28,697 nt of DNA from Gammaproteobacteria bacterium RIFCSPHIGHO2_12_FULL_38_11 (GTDB lineage Bacteria; Pseudomonadota; Gammaproteobacteria; Coxiellales; Coxiellaceae). The notes under the pieces are model-generated. The model did not search any database, had not been told where the DNA came from, and worked only from the letters and a program-made list of their open reading frames with translations. The stretch is taken from NCBI GenBank assembly GCA_001801515.1, contig MGXX01000025.1, positions 1 to 28,697 on the forward strand, in the 5' to 3' direction. The translations under genes were made by a program, and so were the position numbers. Of the stretch, positions 17,237 through 25,830 are shown piece after piece; position 1 is the stretch's first letter; each line of letters begins with the position of its first letter.

Positions 17237-18484
17237 ATGCATAAAAATACATTAAACCTATACATCGCCTGGTTTCTGGGTGCGCTGTTTTTTTTGGTTG
17301 ACTATGTGATCCGTGTGTCACCCAGCGTACTGACACCAGAGTTAATGCGAACATTTCATGCCAATGCATTTTCAATAGGCTTATTCTCAGGTTATTTTTA
17401 TTATATTTATATCGGCATGCAAATTCCCGTTGGCATCTTAGTTGATCGCTTTGGCCCAAAACGATTATTAATGATCTCTGTTTTAATTTGTGCGTTTAGC
17501 ACATTTATTTTTGCCACCACACACAGCATTGCCGTGGGTTATTTTAGCCGTATGCTCATGGGGTTTGGTGCTGCATTTGCTTTTGTCGGAACACTCAAGT
17601 TAATTTCACTGCAATTTGGCCCGGAACGTTTTGCATTATTAGCAGGAACAACGCAAGCAATGGGGATGCTAGGCGCCATGATTGGGCAAGGTCCAATGGC
17701 CCTTCTTTATCACAAAGTGGGTTGGAGAGTGGCAATAAGCGGGTTCAGTCTATTTTTTCTTTTATTGTTTTTTTGTATTTTTATTTTTGTAAAACAGAAT
17801 AAAACCTTGCCACACGATCCTGAATATACCAATACAAAAACCCTATCATCAGCGCTAAAAGCAATACTAACCAATAGTCAAAATTGGCTAAATTGCTTGT
17901 TTATTGGATTATTGTATGCACCAAGCGCGTGCTTTGGCGAGCAATGGGGTGCATCATTTTTAAGTGTTAATCAATCTATTTCAATAGCATCCGCAGGTCA
18001 TGAGACAGGCATTATGTTTATTGGTCTTGCAATAGGTTGTCCCGTTCTCGGTTGGATTTCAGATTACTTTAAAACACGTGTTTATGTGATGAAAATCAGC
18101 ACTATTTTTTGTCTTGCATTATTAACAACTGTTATCTACGGCAATTTATCACCTTTATGGGCCACCCTTTGTTTATTCGGTTACGGATTTTTTAATGCTG
18201 CTATTGTTGTTTCCTATTCTATGGCATCAGAAATTAATGCCAGGCGCTTCACAGGCATTGCATTGGGCATAGCAAATATGGCATCTGTTTTAATTGGCGC
18301 TTTAATGATTCCCATTGTCGGTTTCATTTTAGATTTATTTTGGAATGGCAAAATAATAGATGGCATTCACTTTTTTTCACCCCATATTTACAAGATGACA
18401 TTCATCGCTTTTCCCATTATTTTAATCGCTGCGTTTATTATTACGTTTTTTCAGAAAGATACACGCTGTCAATACATTCACTAA
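17237..18484 (+). CDS. MFS transporter, possibly Pht-like
   Basis: A 415-residue, 12-helix major facilitator. The N-terminal YVIRVSPSVLTPELMRTF, YYIYIGMQIPVGILVDRFGPKRLL (motif A), GFGAAFAFVGTLKLISLQF and MGMLGAMIGQGPMALLYHKVGWR match a subfamily frequent in Legionella and relatives, which includes the Pht amino-acid/nucleoside importers. The substrate cannot be read from the sequence. It lies 23 bases after the YajR-like gene and before ssb, and so interrupts the usual MFS-ssb pair. No palindromic insertion is present in this gene. Weak ribosome binding site. Confidence 0.85.
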   Translation: MHKNTLNLYIAWFLGALFFLVDYVIRVSPSVLTPELMRTFHANAFSIGLFSGYFYYIYIGMQIPVGILVDRFGPKRLLMISVLICAFSTFIFATTHSIAVGYFSRMLMGFGAAFAFVGTLKLISLQFGPERFALLAGTTQAMGMLGAMIGQGPMALLYHKVGWRVAISGFSLFFLLLFFCIFIFVKQNKTLPHDPEYTNTKTLSSALKAILTNSQNWLNCLFIGLLYAPSACFGEQWGASFLSVNQSISIASAGHETGIMFIGLAIGCPVLGWISDYFKTRVYVMKISTIFCLALLTTVIYGNLSPLWATLCLFGYGFFNAAIVVSYSMASEINARRFTGIALGIANMASVLIGALMIPIVGFILDLFWNGKIIDGIHFFSPHIYKMTFIAFPIILIAAFIITFFQKDTRCQYIH

Positions 18485-18591
18485 AGAACATGGCATTTCT
18501 GTTTTTGGGTTAATTTTTTTAAAAACACGGATTGCGCAAGCGCACAAGAGCGGGTAATCTAGCTCAAGGTAAAATTAACGAGGAAACGAGC

Positions 18592-19053
18592 ATGGCACGT
18601 GGTATTAATAAAGTAATTTTAGTGGGTAACTTAGGTGCAGATCCGGAAACACGGACAACACCCGGCAGCAATATGCAAATCGTTAGAATTAATATTGCGA
18701 CAAGCTCAGGCTGGAAAGACAAACAAACCGGAGAAATGCAAGAACGCACTGAATGGCATCGCGTTGTATTTTTTAATCGTCTTGCCGAAATTGCAGCCCA
18801 ATATTTGCGTAAAGGTTCGAAAGTTTACATCGAAGGCAGTTTGCGCACCAGCAAATATACCGATAAAAACGGTGTCGAAAAATATTCGACAGAAATTATT
18901 GCCAATGAAATGCAAATGTTAGACAGTCGCGGCGCAGGGCAAGCAACTGAACCGTCTGATAATTATGAGCGAAGTACCCCTTCTGCTGGATCCAACAAAG
19001 CCTCAACAGCAGCCGTAGCCAATAATGATTTTGATGATGATATCCCGTTTTAA
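18592..19053 (+). CDS. ssb: Single-stranded DNA-binding protein
   Basis: SSB coats single-stranded DNA in replication, repair and recombination. The 153-residue protein starts [19 protein letters not shown] and carries the OB-fold motifs EWHRVVFF and [12 protein letters not shown] low-complexity linker ([14 protein letters not shown]) leads to the acidic tail DFDDDIPF that binds partner proteins. AGGA at 18581-18584, seven bases before the ATG, fixes the start; an upstream in-frame ATG at 18532 would add 20 residues not found in SSBs. No LexA box was found in the 107 bases upstream. A short palindrome, TGCGCAAGCGCA, lies in that gap. Confidence 0.97.
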   Translation: MARGINKVILVGNLGADPETRTTPGSNMQIVRINIATSSGWKDKQTGEMQERTEWHRVVFFNRLAEIAAQYLRKGSKVYIEGSLRTSKYTDKNGVEKYSTEIIANEMQMLDSRGAGQATEPSDNYERSTPSAGSNKASTAAVANNDFDDDIPF

Positions 19054-19063
19054 TGCATGGTAA

Positions 19064-19110
19064 GGAACATGTACGAAATAACTTGGACGCCAAGATTTCG
19101 TGCATGTTTC
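19064..19110. repeat. Dispersed palindromic repeat, copy 2, between ssb and glpK
   Basis: A long imperfect hairpin: 19064-19078 pairs with 19096-19110 (one or two wobble pairs), then a small internal loop, then CTTGG/CCAAG with loop ACG. The left arm reads GGAACATGTACGAAATAACT, matching the other scattered copies. It fills nearly all of the 65-base gap between the convergent ssb and glpK genes and may serve as a two-way terminator, though no T-run is present. Confidence 0.65.
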
Positions 19111-19118
19111 TAAACAAT

Positions 19119-20618
19119 TTAAGACACAGGCCCTCTTGTTACTATTCTTCCTACCGCTTTTTGCCATCCTAAATAATGTTTTTCAATAGTTTCATCCGAA
19201 AACGCGGGTATAAATGTTTTTTCAAACGAAATTAACGCCGCAATTTCAGATAAATCTTTATAAACACCTACACCCAAACCCGCTAATAAACCGGCCCCTA
19301 AAGCTGATGTTTCAATACAACTGTGTCGCATCACTTTTAGCTTCAACATGCCCGACAAAAACTGCAATAACCAATTATTTTTCGTCATTCCACCATCGAC
19401 ACGCAACACCTGCAAATTTTCCGAAAAATCATCTTTTATCGCACGAATTAAATCAACCGTTTGATAACACACCGCTTCCAGTGCCGCTCTGACAATATGC
19501 GGAATTTGCGTATCACGCGTAATGCCTAAAATAGCTGCTCTGGCATCCGGATCCCAATACGGCGCACCTAGGCCTGTAAAAGCAGGCACAAAATAAACCC
19601 CTTGCGTGCTTTCACAATGTTTAATGAGTTCCTCAGATGCTTCAGGCGTCGCCATTAATTTTAAATTTTTAATAATCCACTGCATACCAGTGCCAGCAGA
19701 AAAAATAGATCCTTCTAACGCATAAGTGACTTCACCATTAATGCGATACGCCACTGTCGTTAATAATTGATGGTGCGACTGTATCGCCTGTTTTCCTGTA
19801 TTTAACATCACAAAACAACCGGTGCCATACGTTGATTTAATCATTCCCTTTTCAAAACAGGCCTGGCCAATTGTCGCTGCCTGTTGATCACCTGCCATAC
19901 CTGTGATGGGAATTTCCGCACCCAATAAATAAGTTATGCCAAATTTTGCATTCGAATCTAGCACGCAGGGTAAACAATTTTTGGGAATATTAAATAATGC
20001 CAATAATTCATCATCCCAGGCTTGCGTGTGAATATTAAATAATAATGTGCGTGATGCATTCGTTGCATCGGTAAAAAAACTTTTTCCTTCTGTTAGTTTC
20101 CACAATAAAAAAGTATCCATTGTGCCAAATAATAATTCTCCTTTTTCAGCACGCTTTCTGCCATCTTGAATTTGATCTAAAATCCAAGCAATTTTAGTGG
20201 CGGAAAAATAAGAATCGATTAACAACCCTGTTCTTTCAGATATTAATTTAACTATTTTTTTATCTTGAGAAAATGCATGACACTGTTTTGCAGTGCGCCG
20301 ATCTTGCCAAACAATGGCTGGGCAAATTGGCTCACCGGTTTTTTTATCCCAAATGAGCGTGGTTTCACGTTGATTTGAAATACCGATTGTCGTAATATTT
20401 TTTGCGGATAACGAAGCCTTATCCATTGCAAAACGACAACAATCTAAAACAGAATGCCAAATTTCAATGGGGTCATGCTCAACCCATGCGTCATTTGGAA
20501 AATATTGTTTAAAAGGAATTTGATGCGAAGCAATGGATTTTCCAAGCGCATCAAAAATAATGGCACGCGTGCTTGTTGTACCTTGATCAATCGCCAGTAA
20601 ATAAATTTTTTGCGTCAT
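19119..20618 (-). CDS. glpK: Glycerol kinase
   Basis: GlpK phosphorylates glycerol to glycerol 3-phosphate with ATP, in the cytoplasm. The 499-residue protein shows LLAIDQGTTSTRAIIFD (N-terminal phosphate loop), GISNQRETT, AIVWQDRRT, TDATNASRTLLFNI, GMAGDQQAA, YGTGCFVMLNTG, FTGLGAPYWD and VDGGMTKNNWLLQ, the complete FGGY-kinase set. The ATG at 20618, with GGAAA upstream, gives a length matching E. coli (502); a TTG at 20639 is in frame but less likely. glpD, glpF and glpR are not adjacent, so the gene stands alone here. Confidence 0.97.
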   Translation of the reverse strand: MTQKIYLLAIDQGTTSTRAIIFDALGKSIASHQIPFKQYFPNDAWVEHDPIEIWHSVLDCCRFAMDKASLSAKNITTIGISNQRETTLIWDKKTGEPICPAIVWQDRRTAKQCHAFSQDKKIVKLISERTGLLIDSYFSATKIAWILDQIQDGRKRAEKGELLFGTMDTFLLWKLTEGKSFFTDATNASRTLLFNIHTQAWDDELLALFNIPKNCLPCVLDSNAKFGITYLLGAEIPITGMAGDQQAATIGQACFEKGMIKSTYGTGCFVMLNTGKQAIQSHHQLLTTVAYRINGEVTYALEGSIFSAGTGMQWIIKNLKLMATPEASEELIKHCESTQGVYFVPAFTGLGAPYWDPDARAAILGITRDTQIPHIVRAALEAVCYQTVDLIRAIKDDFSENLQVLRVDGGMTKNNWLLQFLSGMLKLKVMRHSCIETSALGAGLLAGLGVGVYKDLSEIAALISFEKTFIPAFSDETIEKHYLGWQKAVGRIVTRGPVS

Positions 20619-20724
20619 TGTATTTCCAACATCAATCAAGAAAATTTTCTAAGCCATCCCATCTTACAACATTTTTGTAATAGGGGGCGACAAATAATAG
20701 TTTATCGTCGATTTGAGCGCATGA

Positions 20725-21882
20725 TCAAAATGCTATTTCCAATGATTCAGGTTGCGCTGGCTCAATAACGGGCACATCAAACGCTTTACTACGTTCAGGT
20801 AACAGACCATTTTTAAAGAACCCCGCCGCCGCCGCCCAATTTTTTTTTGCAAATGAGGGAATCATACCTTCAACGTTCGATGGTCTTTTCATACTTAACC
20901 CAAACAATAAACTTAGCAAAGTAATTGATCCAAAACTAGCAATGCCCGCTATTGCGTTGTCACAAAATTCATTCGCTTTAGGTAAAAACAAGAACAGTAA
21001 TAAAAAAGGCAATGTTCCAAACAAACCAAAAAATATGTAAAAATTAATTTGTTCACTGCAAGAGTGCTTATCCTGTATATCCATCGAAAAAATGTATCTG
21101 AATACACTATAATCAGCGCCCAACACATTTATTTTATAGCAAGCATTTTTATCTAATGTAGAATCACTCAATACCAACTGAGGAAAAATAAAACAATCAT
21201 CTTCTGTGAATGCAGGAAGCCATTTCTTAATGGAATAACTTAATTTAATATCACGCTCTAACCACTGCGGATACTGTTTTAATAAAGTCTGAACAATCTT
21301 ATCAACCAGATCCAGATTCTTAGAAAATTTGTCTAAGCCAGGATAAAGCGCTTTCTGATCAAGATAAAATTCACCCTTTTCATCTTTCCTTAAAGATTTC
21401 TCTCTTTCTTCGAACGACATCGCTGCCACTTCATCCGCGCTTTGGTAATTTCTATCATTAACAAGGCGATCCATATAATCTGGATGTTGCTTTGCCAAAG
21501 ATAATAAACCTTGAACATCACCAGGTCGCGAAGGATCAAAAAATTGCGCAACTGAAAACATAAGGTCGACAGGCAAGAGTTGTAGCATATGTTGATTATT
21601 TCCGACAGTGTGTGGCAGCTGAACGGGTTCGGTTTTATGTTGTGAAGAAATAACATGAACCGTTTGCAACGACTGTGCTGACACGACTGAACGATTATCG
21701 TCATCACCCTTTGTTTTTTTATTGCCTGTTTTAAAAAATCTGCGCACCCACTTTTTCCAAGTTTGTTTTTTGGATTTTGATTCTGCTTCTACATTCAACG
21801 AAAAAGTGTCGAGCGCTGCTTGTGTCAGCGGTGATTTAGGAATCAGTAAAGCCGTTTTTTCATCGGGTTTGTTTTGCTGCAT
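20725..21882 (-). CDS. Unrecognised protein with F-box-like segment and two membrane helices
   Basis: I do not recognise a named family for this 385-residue protein. The N-terminal 100 residues are polar and lysine-rich. Residues 102-142 (LLPVDLMFSVAQFFD, then DVQGLLSLAKQHPDYMDRL) resemble an F-box: LP near the start, a hydrophobic helix, then a D-x2-x-LL-x-L-x-K pattern. Residues 280-301 and 309-330 are strongly hydrophobic and form a probable membrane hairpin near the C-terminus. No signal peptide. F-box-like segments in bacteria are mostly host-directed effectors that bind SKP1, so an effector role is a guess. A weak ribosome binding site (GAGAA) precedes the ATG. The 85 bases between it and glpK hold only a short TTACAA/TTGTAA hairpin. 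Confidence 0.55.
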   Translation of the reverse strand: MQQNKPDEKTALLIPKSPLTQAALDTFSLNVEAESKSKKQTWKKWVRRFFKTGNKKTKGDDDNRSVVSAQSLQTVHVISSQHKTEPVQLPHTVGNNQHMLQLLPVDLMFSVAQFFDPSRPGDVQGLLSLAKQHPDYMDRLVNDRNYQSADEVAAMSFEEREKSLRKDEKGEFYLDQKALYPGLDKFSKNLDLVDKIVQTLLKQYPQWLERDIKLSYSIKKWLPAFTEDDCFIFPQLVLSDSTLDKNACYKINVLGADYSVFRYIFSMDIQDKHSCSEQINFYIFFGLFGTLPFLLLFLFLPKANEFCDNAIAGIASFGSITLLSLLFGLSMKRPSNVEGMIPSFAKKNWAAAAGFFKNGLLPERSKAFDVPVIEPAQPESLEIAF

Positions 21883-21941
21883 AACATTCTCATGATTATT
21901 TTAATATGCTCAAATAGTAACCACTCCACCACTAAAATACA

Positions 21942-21968
21942 AAGGTTTTTCCTAAGGTTTTTCCTAAG
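21942..21968. repeat. 12-bp tandem repeat in a divergent promoter region
   Basis: AAGGTTTTTCCT is present twice head to tail (21942-21953, 21954-21965), followed by AAG. It lies between the F-box-like gene (start 21882, minus) and the heptad-repeat gene (start 22039, plus), so it may be regulatory or a replication slippage product. No clear promoter pair was identified next to it. Confidence 0.7.
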
Positions 21969-22038
21969 AAATACTTAACGCAAAATTAAATTAATTAATG
22001 TTATTATACGAAGAAAATCATTTAACGGGATAAGACAA

Positions 22039-22731
22039 ATGAAATTATTGACCATCATCTTCACCATTTTATTAACCCTTGCCTCATTAGGGGGCTATTT
22101 ATACGTCAACAATAAAATCATCGACGGCGAAAAAAGACTGGCCTTGGGCCAACAACAAATCACAGCTGGCGAAAAGAAATTGGCTGAAGGTAAAATAAGA
22201 TTACAAGAAGGTAAGGTAAAACTGGCCGCGGGAAAGGCAAGGCTGGCTGCAGGACAAGCGAAACTCGATGCCGGCATTAAAAAATTGGATGCTGGAAAAC
22301 AACAATTGGCCAAGGGCGAGCAAACCTATAAGGCAATCAAAACCGTTAATAATATTCCTTTCATGGGTTTCGAAATTCTATTACCTATGACTAAACCGCT
22401 TTTTAATCAACTCAAAAAACCGATTGATTTTGGCGCAGATAAAATCGCTGCAGGAAAGCAAGAAGTCGCCGCAGGGGAACAGCAAGTGCAGGCGGGGGAA
22501 CAAAAGCTTAATGCGGGAAAAAGACAGCTTGCCATTGGCCAACGACAACTTGCCGCTGGCGCTGAAAAATTAAAAGCGGGTGAAGCAGATTTGGCGAAAG
22601 GCAAATTGCAATTAGCAGAAGGCGAAAAAAAATTGGAAGCAGCCAAAAAAATTCGTGCGCTTTTGATGCTACTCACCTGGTTTTTTGGCATATTATCTAT
22701 TTTAATCGTTGCATTTTGGAAACGAAATTGA
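22039..22731 (+). CDS. Membrane-anchored protein with two ten-unit glycine heptad arms
   Basis: A 230-residue protein with a hydrophobic segment at each end (about 3-24 and 206-226). Between them lie two repeat arms joined by a linker. In arm 1 glycine recurs exactly every seven residues at 30, 37, 44, 51, 58, 65, 72, 79, 86 and 93; in arm 2 at 132, 139, 146, 153, 160, 167, 174, 181, 188 and 195. Typical units are LAAGKAR and LAEGEKK. The linker (96-131, PFMGFEILLP) is less polar. Similar G/L heptads occur in YhgE/Pip-type and some RND-associated proteins, but I assign no function. A helical hairpin with both ends in the membrane is inferred. GGGA lies before the ATG. Confidence 0.85.
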   Translation: MKLLTIIFTILLTLASLGGYLYVNNKIIDGEKRLALGQQQITAGEKKLAEGKIRLQEGKVKLAAGKARLAAGQAKLDAGIKKLDAGKQQLAKGEQTYKAIKTVNNIPFMGFEILLPMTKPLFNQLKKPIDFGADKIAAGKQEVAAGEQQVQAGEQKLNAGKRQLAIGQRQLAAGAEKLKAGEADLAKGKLQLAEGEKKLEAAKKIRALLMLLTWFFGILSILIVAFWKRN

Positions 22732-22750
22732 CAGCTATTCCCGCTGAACC

Positions 22751-22790
22751 CGAATCTTGGAGAAATAAGTCCTTCGTACCTGTTCCTTAT
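22751..22790 (-). repeat. Dispersed palindromic repeat, degenerate copy 3
   Basis: On the minus strand this reads AAGGAACAGGTACGAA followed by a diverged middle and CTCCAAGATTCG, matching the order of the copy at 19064-19110 with a rearranged centre. It occupies the short gap between the convergent heptad-repeat gene and the second DUF4143 ATPase. Confidence 0.45.
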
Positions 22791-22799
22791 TAATTTATA

Positions 22800-23969
22800 T
22801 TATTGCAAAATTTCATCTTTCCATAACATTTTTAAAAAACATCTCCATGGCAAAATGTGAATCGTCATTTGATCGCTTACCTGCAGCAAGCGCGGTGCTG
22901 CATCAAGACTTACCACAATCGCTTTTTGGGGGTGATGTTCTTCGCAAAACGCGATTAATCCACTTAAATCTTCTTTATGTACCGCATGACTTATTTTCAC
23001 CTCGATAGCTATTTCGGCTGCACCTAAAACAAAATCTACTTCCAATCCTGTTTTTGTCCGCCAATAAGTTATGTCGCAGCGCTTTTTATATAATCCATTA
23101 TAGGCAATTAATTCCATGAAAATGAAATGTTCGAATGCCTTTCCTGTTATGTTGCCACGTAATTCGGTGATCGGTCGTTTTGCTAAATAATTGACGACTC
23201 CAACATCAAATAAATAAAATTTCGGCATTTTACTAATAATGTCTCGCTTTATTTTTTTATGATAGGGCGGTAAAAAATAACCGAGCAGAGTGTCAACTAA
23301 AATTTGATAATAATTTTCAACGGTCTTTGCACTGACAGCGCAATCTCGCGCAATATTTGAAAAATTCACCATTTCTGCATTGCTAAATGCAACGCTATCT
23401 AAGAAACGTGAAAAGTCCGGTATATTACGCACTAATCCTTCTTCGCGAATTTCGAAATTTAAATAATCGATGACGTAAGATTCCAATAATAAATTGACAT
23501 CGTCAGATTGATAATGCGACGGAATTAATCCATTATTAAGCGCGCGCAATAAATCAAATTGTGGAATTTCAGCGTGTGTCAGTGGATAAAAATGATAGCG
23601 CAGCGCACGGCCACCCAATAAATTGGTACCAAGACGTTTTAATTTTCGCGCACTGGATCCACATAAAATAAATTGCGCATTCGTGTTTTCTATTAACCAA
23701 TGCACTTCATTCAGCAGTGTCGGCACTTTTTGAATTTCATCAATAATAATGGGATGCTTAATTTGTTCCGGCGTGAAGGCGAGAATTTCCTCTCGCAAAT
23801 GATGTGGATTTTTTTCAAGTCGCGCATGCACATCCGATTTCAATAAGTCATACCAGGTAGCTTTTGGAAAGCAGGCTTTGAGATAAGTAGATTTTCCGGT
23901 TTGTCTGGCGCCCCATAAAAAGGCAGATTTTCGATTCGGTAATTTCAATTTCAGCAGTCGCTTAAACAT
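22800..23969 (-). CDS. P-loop ATPase with C-terminal DUF4143 domain (copy 2)
   Basis: A 389-residue ATPase: Walker A GARQTGKS at 20-27, Walker B ending in D77-E78 (PIIIDEIQ), the sensor-like FILCGSSARKL, a winged-helix-like middle (FSNIARDCAVSAKTVENYYQ), and the DUF4143 end with GLEVDFVLGAAEIAIEVKIS. It belongs to a different branch from copies 1 and 3, being shorter and having GRALRYHFYPLTHAE where those have the LHLxPLSFxEFL segment. The ATG at 23969 follows AGGAG by seven bases; a GTG at 23975 is too close to that site. It diverges from the PspC gene. Cellular role unknown. Confidence 0.9.
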   Translation of the reverse strand: MFKRLLKLKLPNRKSAFLWGARQTGKSTYLKACFPKATWYDLLKSDVHARLEKNPHHLREEILAFTPEQIKHPIIIDEIQKVPTLLNEVHWLIENTNAQFILCGSSARKLKRLGTNLLGGRALRYHFYPLTHAEIPQFDLLRALNNGLIPSHYQSDDVNLLLESYVIDYLNFEIREEGLVRNIPDFSRFLDSVAFSNAEMVNFSNIARDCAVSAKTVENYYQILVDTLLGYFLPPYHKKIKRDIISKMPKFYLFDVGVVNYLAKRPITELRGNITGKAFEHFIFMELIAYNGLYKKRCDITYWRTKTGLEVDFVLGAAEIAIEVKISHAVHKEDLSGLIAFCEEHHPQKAIVVSLDAAPRLLQVSDQMTIHILPWRCFLKMLWKDEILQ

Positions 23970-24059
23970 GAGCACTCCTAATACGGATTTCGCTTACTAA
24001 TCTGAATCTCATCTACGAAATTATCTTACTAATTCCAAGTTAAGTCAATCCTCCGCCGA

Positions 24060-24072
24060 GCGGTTTAACCGC
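24060..24072. promoter_or_regulatory. Short perfect palindrome in the divergent region before pspC-like gene
   Basis: GCGGTTTAACCGC is a six-pair palindrome around a central T. It lies between the divergent ATPase (start 23969) and PspC-domain gene (start 24147), a position suited to an operator. CTTACTAAT also occurs twice in the same gap. No binding protein can be named. Confidence 0.3.
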
Positions 24073-24146
24073 AGAATCGTAAGGTTAATAAGGCTGACAC
24101 CGTTAGCACGCATATGCTATTGTTTTATGAAATAGGAGATAAAATC

Positions 24147-24332
24147 ATGGCAAGACAGCTTTTCAGATCTAAAACCAATCGCAAAATTGCCGGTGTTTGC
24201 GGCGGGCTGGGGGAATTTTTTGATGTCGACCCCATCTTTTTTCGCGCCGCATTTCTTGTATCCATTCTATGCGGCGGATTGGGGGTCGTTATTTATATCA
24301 TGATGTGGATTTTAATGCCGGAAGCAAATTGA
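24147..24332 (+). CDS. PspC-domain membrane protein
   Basis: A 61-residue protein made of a single PspC domain: the signature RSKTNRKIAGVCGGLGEFF and DVDPIFFRAAFLV, then one membrane helix (GGLGVVIYIMMWILMP). PspC proteins are linked to envelope stress, but single-domain versions like this are widespread and often stand outside psp operons; no pspA or pspB is nearby. AGGAG at 24134-24138, eight bases before the ATG, fixes the start against an upstream ATG at 24114. Confidence 0.93.
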   Translation: MARQLFRSKTNRKIAGVCGGLGEFFDVDPIFFRAAFLVSILCGGLGVVIYIMMWILMPEAN

Positions 24333-24528
24333 TATACAATTATCATTTTGTAAAACAAAATACGGTTTTAATTCCAGTAGCCGACATGATGGGGCTTGTT
24401 TCTGCCGCTATGATATTACCTTAGGAACAGAAATTCATGACGTTGAAAGACGCTCTGATGGATGTTTATGTGTGCGTGTCATTGACTCAATTTTGGAAAA
24501 AGATGAATGGCATAAAGTGGATAATTAA
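24316..24528 (+). pseudogene. Gene relic after the PspC gene
   Basis: A 70-codon open frame without a start codon, reading as protein at its 3' end: YDITLGTEIHDVERRSDG, then CVRVIDSILEKDEWHKVDN and a TAA at 24526-24528. It begins inside the end of the PspC gene and runs 50 bases into the convergent ATPase gene. The composition looks coding, but the front part is missing, so I take it for the tail of a lost gene. Family not recognised. Confidence 0.3.
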
Positions 24529-25789
24529 CTAACTTCCCATCAGAAGAAAGATTTAACAAAGAGGTCATTGATAAGACAGGTGGTTTATATTTTTCGGCAT
24601 AAACTTTCAAGCTTTTTTTACGCCCCAAATTTTTACCTGATTTTACTTCGAGCGGATAAATCATTAACGCCTCATCAATGACAAAATCCACTTCGGCAAT
24701 ACCTTCACTTGCCCAGTAATAAAGACGATCATGGCCATGTGTTGTTAATTGCTGTGCCACAAAATTTTCGGCTAGCGCACCTTTAAATTCCGTAAATAAA
24801 GTATTTTCATCCAACAATGCTTTTACGGGAAGACGGCTCATGGTGGATAATAACCCTGTATCAATTGAAAATACTTTAAAACATTTTTTATCGCAGTAAT
24901 GCTCAATTGGAATATGGGGTTTTGAAATCACGTAAGATAAATAAATTAGCCCCGCATCTTTTAGCCATTGCAGTGCCATTTCATATTCTCTTGCGCGTGC
25001 AGATGTTTTGATTAATGAAAAAATAAATTTCTTATTTTCTTTTGCAAGCTGTGTTGGAATACTTTGCCATACCTCACTGATTTTCATTACTTCGCTTTTT
25101 TCTGCGTGTTTAGAAAAATCCAGCTCATAAGATCTTAATATTTCCTGATGAATTTCTCGCACAATACCAAAATCATTTTTTTGCGCATAGCTGGCAACCG
25201 CTTCTGGCATACCGCCAACATAAAAATAATATTTAAGTTGTTCAATTAACTTATTATGAAAAATTTGTGTAATATTTTCAGGTGTTTTAATTGTTTCTAA
25301 AAATTTACGAAGCGATGCTTGATTGGTTGCATCTAAAAACTCTAAAAAAGAAAGTGGCGCAAGATGGAGAAAATTCACTTGCCCAACAGGAAAACTTTTT
25401 ATTTGATTGAGTTTGACACCTAAAAAAGAACCGGCTGCTGCAATGTGATAGTGATTTGCTTGCTCATGAAAATATTTCAAACTATTTAATGCTTCAGGGC
25501 AGGCTTGTATTTCATCAAAGATCATTAATGTTTTACCGGGATAGATTTTTTTCCCATAATAAAATTCGAGTTTCTGAATAAGTTGTGCAGGCACAATGTT
25601 GTGTGAAAAAAATGATGCTAGGTCAACATTGATTTCGAAATTACAGTGAATATAGTCGTTATATTCTGCACGTGCAAAAGCCTCTAGCGCATAAGTTTTC
25701 CCAACTTGTCTTGCACCTTGCAAAATCAATGGCTTGCGTCTTTCGCTGTTTTTCCAAGCAAGCAGTTTTTTGTAAATATCACGTTTCAT
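24479..25789 (-). CDS. P-loop ATPase with C-terminal DUF4143 domain (copy 3)
   Basis: A 436-residue ATPase close in build to copy 1: Walker A GARQVGKT at 25-32, Walker B ending in D92-E93 (TLMIFDEIQ), LHLAPLSFLEFLDA, YFYVGGMPEAVASY and YELDFSKHAEKSEVM, with the DUF4143 pattern AEVDFVIDEALMIYPLEVKSG at the end. ATG 25789 matches the usual N-terminus of the family (MKRDIYKKLLAWKN), though no good ribosome binding site precedes it; a TTG at 25825 is in frame. The upstream region holds a 32-bp palindromic tandem repeat (25831-25921), which may control it. Cellular role unknown. Confidence 0.9.
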   Translation of the reverse strand: MKRDIYKKLLAWKNSERRKPLILQGARQVGKTYALEAFARAEYNDYIHCNFEINVDLASFFSHNIVPAQLIQKLEFYYGKKIYPGKTLMIFDEIQACPEALNSLKYFHEQANHYHIAAAGSFLGVKLNQIKSFPVGQVNFLHLAPLSFLEFLDATNQASLRKFLETIKTPENITQIFHNKLIEQLKYYFYVGGMPEAVASYAQKNDFGIVREIHQEILRSYELDFSKHAEKSEVMKISEVWQSIPTQLAKENKKFIFSLIKTSARAREYEMALQWLKDAGLIYLSYVISKPHIPIEHYCDKKCFKVFSIDTGLLSTMSRLPVKALLDENTLFTEFKGALAENFVAQQLTTHGHDRLYYWASEGIAEVDFVIDEALMIYPLEVKSGKNLGRKKSLKVYAEKYKPPVLSMTSLLNLSSDGKLVNYPLYAIHLFPKLSQ

Positions 25790-25830
25790 AATGGATACGG
25801 TAGCATTTCGCGATAAACAAGGCAATGATT

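Noticed and set aside
17237..18484. Naming the second MFS gene as a specific Pht transporter
   Set aside because: The subfamily pattern is present, but the substrate cannot be deduced from sequence alone.
18532..18591. A 20-residue extension of SSB
   Set aside because: SSB proteins begin at MARGINK-like sequence, and a good ribosome binding site precedes the ATG at 18592.
22095..22691. Long open frames on the minus strand opposite the heptad-repeat gene
   Set aside because: They are mirror readings of the repetitive plus-strand gene, rich in FPA/SPA units that follow from the repeat.
24114..24146. Upstream ATG of the PspC gene
   Set aside because: The ribosome binding site AGGAG lies between this ATG and the one at 24147, favouring the latter.
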